Program-made: the position numbers and the translations under genes
Assembly: GCA_947498455.1 (NCBI GenBank)
Contig: CANMKK010000004.1
Coordinates: forward strand, 1-64,000
Direction of reading: 5' to 3'
From: an uncultured Aquimarina sp.
Lineage (GTDB): Bacteria; Bacteroidota; Bacteroidia; Flavobacteriales; Flavobacteriaceae
DNA: 64,000 nt
The notes under the pieces: model-generated
Database searches by the model: none
Seen by the model: only the letters and a program-made list of their open reading frames with translations
What the model was told of the DNA's origin: nothing
Part shown: one piece after another, positions 46,035-53,789 of the stretch
Layout: every line of letters starts with the position of its first letter
Position numbering within the stretch: the first letter of the stretch is position 1

Positions 46035-46460
46035 TTATTCTTCTAGTTTATAAAACATATTTTCATCTACTACAAGAGTTGTCAACTCTACGGTGTGTCC
46101 ATCTGGATCTTTGGTATAGATGGAGTGGAAATAAAAATGATCCTGGATTGTATAGTCTAGTTGTAACTCATCATACCTCTTTTTTACTTTATTAAAATTT
46201 TCTTTAGTTACATTAAAGGCAAAATGATCAATCTTAACATTTTTGGAATTTGTATCCAAAGGAGTGTCTTGTATATCCGCAGGAAACAATGCTACACCTG
46301 ATTTATTGGATAGCATAAAAATCGGAAAAGAACCCCATTTAGGCATTTGATATCGTTTCAATCCCAGCACGTTTTCATACCATTTTGCAGAGACTTCAAT
46401 ATCCTTTACGCGAATGGCAACATGATCTAAAAATGCGATATCAAATTTTTCTAAAGTCAC
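46035..46460 (-). CDS. VOC-family (glyoxalase/bleomycin-resistance fold) protein
   Basis: A 141-residue protein with a metal-dependent VOC fold: FLDHVAIRVKDIEVSAKWYENVLGL split by strands, KIDHFAFNV in the second module, and the final KDPDGHTVELT. The metal ligands His and Glu are in the expected places. The reaction is unknown; it may be a dioxygenase, isomerase or binding protein. First gene of the VOC-exonuclease-membrane-phosphatase-LanB run. Confidence 0.87.
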   Translation of the reverse strand: MTLEKFDIAFLDHVAIRVKDIEVSAKWYENVLGLKRYQMPKWGSFPIFMLSNKSGVALFPADIQDTPLDTNSKNVKIDHFAFNVTKENFNKVKKRYDELQLDYTIQDHFYFHSIYTKDPDGHTVELTTLVVDENMFYKLEE

Positions 46461-46494
46461 TTTATAAAAGAAATTGTGTTACACAAATCTATAG

Positions 46495-47727
46495 TTAAAA
46501 TATGGTATAACCCATTATCACAGAAATTGTTTTATAATCCGATTCCCAAATTTGATAATTCCCAAGAAGGTTTCTTGGGGTCATATATCTTATTTCGATA
46601 CTATATTTGTTATTTTGTTTATACCCTAATCCAAATGCAAGATTAGTACCTGTTTTACCGCTTAAATTTGGTACAGTTTCATATTCAATAGTTGATTTGG
46701 TACTAAAATCTAGTGTATAAGAACAGTTAATAAAGATTTTTGATTTATCTGATAAAAAGAAATAATGGCGTATCCCAATCGGTAACTCAATTGAACTATA
46801 ATCTGCTTTTACAATTTCTGTTCTTTGAAAGACGGTATCAGGATCTAATGTGATTTGATTTTCAGATTTGTAATACTGATAAGTAGGTTCTAGTATCAGA
46901 GCCCATTTATTTTTATTAAAAGGAAAGACATATTCAGCTTCGATTCCAAATCTAAATCCCAATTCATTATCAAAACTTACATTTCTTGATCTACTGCTGG
47001 CACTTCTACTAGGATTTTTTACGGTTAAAGAAGAACTATTTAGTCCAGGTCTTATAGTTAAACTAAAAGCATTTTTACTTCTTTTCTTTTTACCAAAAAG
47101 AATATATTCTGAATCGTTACATTCATTATAATTTATAAAGAATTTGGTTAAATCTTTTTTGTAATAATTTAGTTGTTTAATGTTGTTTATTGAAACTTCA
47201 GGACATTTTAAATCATTCCAAAGCTGTGATCTATAGGTGTTATTTTTACGTATCGTAAGACTTTCAGGTTTTAGGAATTTTTTAAAAATTAATTGCTTAA
47301 CGATAGCATCGTTTACACTATAGAAGTACCGTCTTAAACTTCCATCCTCGTAGGAAAATAAAGTTGCTTTTCCTTCCACCAATGATTTTAAGAAGAGTTG
47401 TTCTTCTTTAAATATAGGTTCCCCATTTTCATCCAATTCACTTAGGTGTTCACTGGATCTATCAATTTGAACCGTATACCTGCTATATTTTGAAACATTA
47501 TATATTCCAAACTCTTTAGTGGTTTCAATAGTCGCTTTTTTTATTTCTGAATTTTCCTCTGTTTTGTAATCAAACTTTGTTGGATTGTTTTTCCAATCAA
47601 CATTTCTAATAAGGCATTCTACTTTTTGACCAGAATTGGTAATATAATATCCTTTTTCGAAGGTTATTTGTGCATAAGTAGTAAAACTTAGAATTGTAAG
47701 AAGGATAAAAATTAGTTGTTTTTTCAT
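46495..47727 (-). CDS. outer-membrane beta-barrel protein, tandem paralog 2
   Basis: A protein of about 410 residues with a signal peptide; the start at 47727 (MKKQLIFILL) aligns with the paralog, while an ATG at 47739 would add four residues. The N-terminal ~150 residues form a soluble domain (FEKGYYITNSGQKVECLIRN, then DWKNNPTKFDYKTEE). The last ~190 residues have amphipathic strands with aromatic ends and terminate in IMGYTIF, as in OmpA/porin-like barrels. The function is unknown. It is paralogous to the gene 46 nt upstream. Confidence 0.8.
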   Translation of the reverse strand: MKKQLIFILLTILSFTTYAQITFEKGYYITNSGQKVECLIRNVDWKNNPTKFDYKTEENSEIKKATIETTKEFGIYNVSKYSRYTVQIDRSSEHLSELDENGEPIFKEEQLFLKSLVEGKATLFSYEDGSLRRYFYSVNDAIVKQLIFKKFLKPESLTIRKNNTYRSQLWNDLKCPEVSINNIKQLNYYKKDLTKFFINYNECNDSEYILFGKKKRSKNAFSLTIRPGLNSSSLTVKNPSRSASSRSRNVSFDNELGFRFGIEAEYVFPFNKNKWALILEPTYQYYKSENQITLDPDTVFQRTEIVKADYSSIELPIGIRHYFFLSDKSKIFINCSYTLDFSTKSTIEYETVPNLSGKTGTNLAFGLGYKQNNKYSIEIRYMTPRNLLGNYQIWESDYKTISVIMGYTIF

Positions 47728-47773
47728 TTTTATAATCAAATAATAATTTCCACTAGTACGAAAAACAGTTTGT

Positions 47774-48997
47774 TTAAAATATAGTATACCCTAGTATCAC
47801 AGAAATTGTTTTATAATCGGATTCCCAAAAAAATTCGTTACGTAGAAAATCGGGAGGAGCACTATATCTTATTTCTAAACTATATTTATTATTTTGTTTG
47901 TACCCTACACCAAATTCAAGGTTTGCACGAGAAAGAGGCTCGCCGACGATATCATTTATGGTTTTAAAATCGATTACGAATTCACTACTTAAATAAAAGA
48001 GATAGGATGCATTAATAAATAGTTTTGATTGATCATTTAAGAAGAAATAATGTCGTAATCCAATCGGTAATTCTATAGAACTATAATCAACTTCTATGAT
48101 TTCAGTTCTTTCTATAAGTGTACCTACATTTAGATAGACTAACTCTTCGGATTTATAGGATTGATAGGCGGGCTCTACTATAAGTGCCCATTTACTCTTA
48201 TTAAATGGTAAAACATATTCGGCTTCAATTCCAAAACGAAAATTTAATTTACTACCAAAATCAATATTTCTTGTCGAAATTGCTGAATTTCGTACTTGCA
48301 ATGATGAACTACTTATACCTGGTCTAATGTTTATATTAAAATAACTTTTTGGATTTTTCACCTTGTAAAAAGTATACTCTGAGTCACTACATTTATTGAA
48401 GGAAATAAAGAGTTTTGTTAAGTCGCTTCTTTGGTATCTAATGTTTTTAATAGTATTTATAGTGATCACTTCACATTTCAGACTATTTCCTAGTTGTTGT
48501 CGATACGTATTGTTTTTATGTATTTTAAGACTGGGAGGGTTTAGAAATCTTTTATAGACCAATTGCTCAATATCCGAATTATTGATGGTATAAAAATATC
48601 TGTTTAAGCTTCCATCTATATATGAAAATAGAGTTGCCTCTCCTTCAACCAATACTTTTAAAAAAAGTTGTTCTATTTGAAATAAAGGTTCCTTAGTATT
48701 ACTTAATTTATTAGTATTGTCATTAGACCTATCTATTTTTACACTATATCTAACAAATTTTGATTTATTATAAATTCCGAATTCTTTTGTGGTCGTAATA
48801 GTCGCATTTTTAGTTTCTGAACCTTCCTCAGTTTTGTAATCAAACTTTGTCGGATTGTTTTTCCAATCAACATTTTTGATAAGGCATTCTACTTTTTGAC
48901 CAGAATTGGTAATATAATATCCTTTTTCGAAGGTTATTTGAGCATAAGAAGTAAAACTTAGAATGGTAAACAGAAGAAATATTAGTTGTTTTTTCAT
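47774..48997 (-). CDS. outer-membrane beta-barrel protein, tandem paralog 1
   Basis: A 407-residue paralog with the same layout: signal peptide, soluble N-domain, and C-terminal barrel ending VILGYTIF. The first ~150 bp are nearly identical in DNA to the second gene, while the middle is much more diverged. This suggests a recent duplication or gene conversion at the 5' end. A minus-strand -7 element is seen 115 nt upstream. Confidence 0.8.
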   Translation of the reverse strand: MKKQLIFLLFTILSFTSYAQITFEKGYYITNSGQKVECLIKNVDWKNNPTKFDYKTEEGSETKNATITTTKEFGIYNKSKFVRYSVKIDRSNDNTNKLSNTKEPLFQIEQLFLKVLVEGEATLFSYIDGSLNRYFYTINNSDIEQLVYKRFLNPPSLKIHKNNTYRQQLGNSLKCEVITINTIKNIRYQRSDLTKLFISFNKCSDSEYTFYKVKNPKSYFNINIRPGISSSSLQVRNSAISTRNIDFGSKLNFRFGIEAEYVLPFNKSKWALIVEPAYQSYKSEELVYLNVGTLIERTEIIEVDYSSIELPIGLRHYFFLNDQSKLFINASYLFYLSSEFVIDFKTINDIVGEPLSRANLEFGVGYKQNNKYSLEIRYSAPPDFLRNEFFWESDYKTISVILGYTIF

Positions 48998-49111
48998 TTT
49001 TTAAAATTCGATTAATCGATTTACTAGATTAATAGTACTATTGTCTACTAAGTATATGTCGCCACAAGTAAAAATGTTACCCTATTTTGACTATTTTCTT
49101 TTCATTTTTTG

Positions 49112-49119
49112 CAAAAGTA
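49112..49119 (-). promoter_or_regulatory. -7 element for the barrel genes
   Basis: The minus strand reads TACTTTTG, a TAnnTTTG match 115 nt before the ATG at 48997. Confidence 0.4.
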
Positions 49120-49241
49120 ACTTGAATTAATAGTATTCGTGGTATTATTTTTAAAATGCATATTTATTATATTTACTTACTGAGTAAAATATAATACTCT
49201 GGGGCTTGTCCCGAAGTAGTTTATTAAAACAAAATATACCA

Positions 49242-50126
49242 ATGCAGGATACATTATTCGAATCTATTATTGACAATTATGATGCTTTAAAATATAGCTT
49301 ATTAAAAGCGCAAACATTTGACGAATCCCATTATGGTTTCCCGGAAATCTATTATAAAATAATGGAAACGGATACCCAACGTGTTGATGCTTTTCATAAA
49401 GCTTTTCAATTACATAATAATTTGCAGGATGCCACGGTTTGTGAAATAGGAGTAGGGACGCTTCCGCTAACTAAATTGTATATGCCTTATGTAAAAAAAG
49501 CATACTTGATAGAGAATAACCCAGATCTTGTACCTTACATTAATAAAGAAATTGCAAAGTATCCCTGGGCAGATAAGGTAGAGGTTATCTATGCCGATGC
49601 ATTGACCGTTGATTTACCAGAGAAAGTGGATTATGTTATTGGTGAGCTGATGAGTATTTATTGTGCAAATGAATTTCAGGTTCAGATTTTTCAACATATG
49701 CGGGAGTTTCTAAAACCCGGAGGAAAGTTATTCCCTAACCGTATTGTAAATTTTGCTCGTTTATGTGAGGCAGAGATAGATACTGAGATTCATCATTATC
49801 CGGTTAATTTTACCAGACATCAACCGATGTTTCTTACACAGCAATTTTTGGTAAATGAAATAGAATTACTCAAAGAAAAAAAGCAAGGAGTAAAACTTAG
49901 TTTCTCTGTACCTGTATTATTTTCTGGAACGGTAAATGCATTGTATCTAGAATCCTATGTAGAGGTAACAGAAGGGGCTAATTTTACAGGAACGGATAGC
50001 TTAATGCCTCCTACGGTTTTAAAAACTACGAATACACAAGAAGTAAAAGCTGGAGATTTAGTACATATTGATTTTAGTTTCGATTATGGATCATCTCTAG
50101 ATGATATTAGTTGTGTATTGTCTTAA
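49242..50126 (+). CDS. PRMT-like SAM-dependent methyltransferase
   Basis: A 294-residue class I methyltransferase from the ATG at 49242; a TTG at 49206 would add 12 unlikely residues. Motif I is VCEIGVGTLPLTK, the acidic ribose-binding end of strand 2 is LIENN, and GELMSIYCANE matches the double-Glu loop (GExMxxxxxxE) of protein arginine methyltransferases. The target is unknown; bacterial PRMT-like enzymes are rare and may modify peptides or small molecules. A truncated copy of its 3' end occurs at 51831-51893. Confidence 0.82.
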   Translation: MQDTLFESIIDNYDALKYSLLKAQTFDESHYGFPEIYYKIMETDTQRVDAFHKAFQLHNNLQDATVCEIGVGTLPLTKLYMPYVKKAYLIENNPDLVPYINKEIAKYPWADKVEVIYADALTVDLPEKVDYVIGELMSIYCANEFQVQIFQHMREFLKPGGKLFPNRIVNFARLCEAEIDTEIHHYPVNFTRHQPMFLTQQFLVNEIELLKEKKQGVKLSFSVPVLFSGTVNALYLESYVEVTEGANFTGTDSLMPPTVLKTTNTQEVKAGDLVHIDFSFDYGSSLDDISCVLS

Positions 50127-50147
50127 GTTTTTAGTATAATCGATTGA

Positions 50148-51467
50148 ATGAAGTTAGATAAGATTTTAGACTATTTGTTTGGTTACCGTAAGTCAGGTTT
50201 TGAGATTACTCATCAGGAGATTAGAATCTTAGAGGGTGACCAAAAAGAAGATACTGATGAAAAGTTGGTAGTGGATGTTGATACCTCTTTTAAAGTTGAG
50301 CATAACTTTGAAGAACTTCTGTTAGATATTTTTGAAGAAGCTAAGGAAAAATCTGATTGTGAACTTCATAACCTTTATTCAGTTGCTTTTGGTACTTTAG
50401 GCTCCTATGCTAATTTATTATCGAAACACCCAGATTACAAAACACAATTTTTACGCTACCTTATAGAGTCTATATCGAATAGGAAAAACAGTTCGGACAA
50501 TTATTTTTTTAAACATGAGGATAAAGTCCCAACAAATTTTAAATTAGAAATCTGCAATCGTATTCTAAAGTCGAGAATAGGTCTTACTGATAAGGATTTT
50601 ATTTTTTTGATTAATTTCTGGAAAGATTCATATCCTTTTCAATGTTCATTGAGATCAATTGTAAGACATCTTAAAAAATTTACAGATAAGCATAAGGTAA
50701 GTGATGAGTTCGAAAGTACGTTAGTTTCTTTTCTAAGGAGTAAGAAACTTACCTATTTGTATATAGACGAGTATTTGGACATCCAGAGTAGTATCCGAAG
50801 GATAATTTTTAATCAATCAGTAGAAGCGCAAAAGAAAGACTTTCCAGTTTTTAGGCTTTTACCGGATTATTTTGGGAATTATGCTAATCAAACTATTAAG
50901 AAGTTTGGAGAAAAATCGAAATACAATTATTCACAGATACTTTATGTGTTTTGTAATCTTTCGAATTATTATAAAATACCTGAAAAAGAAACCATTAAAA
51001 TTACCCAGCTTATTGAAACTATAGGAGTCGATAGCTATAATAAGTTTTCTTACAATCTTCTAAAAAGAGCGGCGGATTACAAGCCCGGTTTGGTTACGTT
51101 AAGACATAGAATAGCCGGTTCAAGCTTAGACCATACCTATAAACTTTGTGAGCCAATGCATAAAGAGAACATTAGAATAGTTGGAGGTATTGTATTATAT
51201 GCAGCTGTGTATAAAAATTTTCAGTGTATACCTGTAATCATTAAAGTCATAGAACGTTGTTTTAGTACTCTATCCGAAATTAGTTTAGGCCCTAGATCCA
51301 GAGCTTTGGGTAAAGCCTGCACTCAAAGATTGGCACATAGCTATGGTGAGAATGGAAAAGAAGAGCTAAAGCAATTATATACACGAACTAAATATAAATC
51401 AATAAAAAAACAGATTGAACAAGAGTCTAAAACACTATTCTTAAAAACGGGTCAATCCTTATTGTAA
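50148..51467 (+). CDS. hypothetical protein, predominantly helical
   Basis: A 439-residue soluble protein with no signal or membrane segment. It is rich in Lys, Ser, Phe and Leu and looks like an alpha-helical repeat fold. Phrases such as LHNLYSVAFGTLGSYANLL and GPRSRALGKACTQRLAHSYG stand out, but I recognise no family. It begins 21 nt after the methyltransferase stop and may be cotranscribed. Its stop lies at the exact border of the duplicated dioxygenase fragment, so it may have arrived with the rearrangement. Confidence 0.7.
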   Translation: MKLDKILDYLFGYRKSGFEITHQEIRILEGDQKEDTDEKLVVDVDTSFKVEHNFEELLLDIFEEAKEKSDCELHNLYSVAFGTLGSYANLLSKHPDYKTQFLRYLIESISNRKNSSDNYFFKHEDKVPTNFKLEICNRILKSRIGLTDKDFIFLINFWKDSYPFQCSLRSIVRHLKKFTDKHKVSDEFESTLVSFLRSKKLTYLYIDEYLDIQSSIRRIIFNQSVEAQKKDFPVFRLLPDYFGNYANQTIKKFGEKSKYNYSQILYVFCNLSNYYKIPEKETIKITQLIETIGVDSYNKFSYNLLKRAADYKPGLVTLRHRIAGSSLDHTYKLCEPMHKENIRIVGGIVLYAAVYKNFQCIPVIIKVIERCFSTLSEISLGPRSRALGKACTQRLAHSYGENGKEELKQLYTRTKYKSIKKQIEQESKTLFLKTGQSLL

Positions 51468-51776
51468 AATATCAATATCAAACCCAATAATATCTCTAAT
51501 GCCATACTCTGATGCCATACTCTGATGTATTAATGAGCTCGATGGGTGTTACATAATGCCATAATTCATTACCGAAGGTATAGTATTCTCCAGTATCTGC
51601 CTGAAAGATAAATTCTCCTGGTGCTAACACTTTATTGACACCGTCAAAGGGTTTAATGCTTCGGGGTAGTTTGTTGTAAATCATTTGATTATTTCCCGAA
51701 GCTCCCTTTTTTATACACCTGAGTTTCTGCACCTACTATATTTTGTCGGTTAATTACCAAAGCAGACATGATATAT
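51465..51776 (-). pseudogene. 3' fragment of a 2OG-Fe dioxygenase gene
   Basis: Homologous to 53796-54054, the 3' third of the intact dioxygenase gene. It begins abruptly next to a MITE fragment, carries a +1 frameshift (an extra G near the KKGAS codons) and a 13-bp tandem duplication (two copies of CCATACTCTGATG-type sequence near 51502-51527) that shifts the end. It also has about 12 codons (LPRSIKPFDGVN) absent from the intact gene. The iron-ligand His-x-Asp region is lost, so it cannot be functional. Confidence 0.85.
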
Positions 51777-51830
51777 AGCGCAAAAGAAACGAACTATATA
51801 CGAAAGTTTTATGCCTAATTCGTATTAGTC
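51770..51830 (+). mobile_element. MITE-like element, right-half fragment
   Basis: About 60 bp matching the right half of copy 1 (29333-29392): GCAAAAGAAACGAACTATAT followed by CGAAAGTTTTATG and CGTATTA. The left half is missing. It sits exactly between two gene fragments truncated at this point. Confidence 0.65.
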
Positions 51831-51893
51831 CATATTGATTTTAGTTTTGATTATGGATCCTCGCTAGATGAGATTAGCTTTGTATTGTCTTAA
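51831..51893 (+). pseudogene. 3' fragment of a methyltransferase gene
   Basis: About 90% identical over 69 bp to the end of the methyltransferase gene at 50063-50131. It encodes HIDFSFDYGSSLDEISFVLS and a stop. It has no 5' part and begins at the MITE fragment. Confidence 0.85.
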
Positions 51894-52117
51894 TTTTTAT
51901 GCAAAATTTTATAAATAAAATAAATATTTGTCAATACAATAAAATAGTTTAATAAAACTACAGGTATAGAATTGATAAATAACCCATAAGTGCCTAATAA
52001 AAATGCACCAAAAAGATTAACAATTCTTAGTTTTATTATAGAGTTCATCATGATACTGATTGCTATAAATACAGAAGCAGTATATCCTAATACTTCAATC
52101 CAGTTTATTTGATCCAT
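51890..52117 (-). CDS. YgjV-like small inner-membrane protein
   Basis: A 75-residue protein with three hydrophobic segments. The order TASVFIAISIMMNSIIKLR, FGAFLLGTYG and IPVVLLNYFIVLTN matches the YgjV family of small membrane proteins. The function is unknown. Its stop overlaps the methyltransferase fragment by a few bases, so its last residues may derive from the rearranged DNA. Confidence 0.7.
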   Translation of the reverse strand: MDQINWIEVLGYTASVFIAISIMMNSIIKLRIVNLFGAFLLGTYGLFINSIPVVLLNYFIVLTNIYFIYKILHKN

Positions 52118-52291
52118 GTTAGTATAAATGTTATTTAATGTGTAAAGATTTAACTATTTAATTAAATAATATTGTGATATTCTATTAAAACTTCTTATTC
52201 CTTGATAAGATAATACAATGCTGTAGCCTTTATTCATTTTTATGAATTAGCTATTCTTGCGACATAAAATAAAATTCTTAAAACGTAAATT

Positions 52292-53353
52292 ATGTCGTTA
52301 GTAACAAAACCAGTTATGATGTTTCCTGAACATCAAATTTATCAGGAAGAGATGATAGATGTCTTAAAAGATTTATTCCCATATCATCCAAAATGGGATA
52401 CAGTGGAGCGTATGATTAGAAATACCGAAGTAGATAGAAGAAGTCTCCTTTCTCCTATTAATCAAGTTGTAACGCATCCAGGATTTGAGTATAGAAATAA
52501 GTTGTATAAAGATGAAGGTTTAAAAATGGCTTCAGAGGCTACTCAAAAAGCGTTATCAGATCATAAAATGAAACCCGAAGATATTGATTTATTGATTGTT
52601 GTTTCTTGCACAGGGTTTTTGATGCCTTCTTTGACATCGTATTTAATAAGTGATTTAAATTTTAAACCAAACACTAAGCAACTTCCCGTTGTTCAGTTAG
52701 GATGTGTTGCCGGAGCTTGGGCTCTAAATAGAGCACATGAGTATCTAAAAGCGTATGAAGACCATAACGTATTATTGGTTTCGGTTGAATTTTCTTCATT
52801 GTTATTTCAACCAGAAGACAATAAAATATCTTCTTTAATATCGAATTGTTTATTTGGCGATGCTGTCTCTGCTTGTATCATAAAAGGATCCCCGGAAGAA
52901 GGAGATGAAGGATACTTAATAGAAGGAATTGATTCATATCTAAAAAAGGATTCAGATCATTATATTAAATATGATGTAAAATCAACAGGTTTTCATTTTG
53001 GTCTGGATAAAGATGTTATGCATAGTATAAAAGATGTAGCTCCTATAATGAAAGACTTTATTAAAAAGGATTTTAGTAAGGATGTTAACGATTTGGATTT
53101 TCATATATTCCATACCGGAGGTAGAAAAATTTTGGATGAATTGGTTTCGAATCTGGATTTGGTAGAAGAAAATGTAACCAAAAGCAGAAATAGCCTTAGA
53201 AATCACGGCAATATTGCAAGTGGCGTTATTCTGGATGTTTTAAATGACGAATTCGTTGCAGATACTAGAAAACATGGTGATAAAGGAATAATGGCTGCAT
53301 TTGGTCCAGGATTTACAGCAGAAATAAATTGTGGAACCTGGATTAGAAATTAA
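52292..53353 (+). CDS. type III polyketide synthase (chalcone/stilbene synthase family)
   Basis: A 353-residue homodimeric ketosynthase that extends an acyl-CoA starter with malonyl-CoA and often cyclises the product. The catalytic triad is visible: C138 in VVQLGCVAGAW, H274 in FHTGGRKIL, N307 in NHGNIASGVIL. The phrase SCTGFLMPSLTSYLI and the closing GPGFTAE match family signatures. It is expressed alone with a Dabb-fold gene 5 nt downstream, which suggests a product that needs an added cyclase. The starter unit cannot be predicted from sequence by eye. Confidence 0.95.
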   Translation: MSLVTKPVMMFPEHQIYQEEMIDVLKDLFPYHPKWDTVERMIRNTEVDRRSLLSPINQVVTHPGFEYRNKLYKDEGLKMASEATQKALSDHKMKPEDIDLLIVVSCTGFLMPSLTSYLISDLNFKPNTKQLPVVQLGCVAGAWALNRAHEYLKAYEDHNVLLVSVEFSSLLFQPEDNKISSLISNCLFGDAVSACIIKGSPEEGDEGYLIEGIDSYLKKDSDHYIKYDVKSTGFHFGLDKDVMHSIKDVAPIMKDFIKKDFSKDVNDLDFHIFHTGGRKILDELVSNLDLVEENVTKSRNSLRNHGNIASGVILDVLNDEFVADTRKHGDKGIMAAFGPGFTAEINCGTWIRN

Positions 53354-53358
53354 AAATC

Positions 53359-53652
53359 ATGATCATTCATATTGTAGTTTTTAAGCTTATTAATACAGAA
53401 ATTATTGCTATTGAAAATATAAAGCAAAAACTAGACACCTTAAAGAATTTATCATTTCCTGTAGTGTTGGAAATTATAGAAAAATCTAATATATTAAAAA
53501 GTTATATTGATGGAGATCTTGTTTTATTTTCAAAATTTAAAAATGAAAAAGATCTGGAGCTGTATATGAAAGACCCCAAACATCTTGAGGTTATAGAAAA
53601 TACTTCACATAATATTCAAGAAAAGTACATTCTTGATTTTAAATCTCCATAG
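53359..53652 (+). CDS. Dabb-fold protein, candidate polyketide cyclase
   Basis: A 97-residue stress-responsive A/B-barrel (Dabb) protein. The opening MIIHIVVFKL (H4) is typical. Later Y69-M-K-D-P-K-H75 keeps Tyr and His six residues apart, as in the YIIHPAH stretch (Y72, H78) of plant olivetolic acid cyclase, a Dabb protein working with a type III PKS. The first His of the HPxH signature is Asp here. It follows the PKS by 5 nt, so a role as product cyclase is a reasonable but unproven inference; Dabb proteins also have other roles. Confidence 0.8.
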   Translation: MIIHIVVFKLINTEIIAIENIKQKLDTLKNLSFPVVLEIIEKSNILKSYIDGDLVLFSKFKNEKDLELYMKDPKHLEVIENTSHNIQEKYILDFKSP

Positions 53653-53789
53653 TTTTAATCTTTAAAAGACTATTACCCCCCCAGTAGTAGTCAATTAAGT
53701 TAAATTTTTAATCCTTTTTGGAGAATTTAATTGCCCTTAATATACTAGAAAATAAAATAACTGTTTCAGAGATGCACATTGTACGCCTG

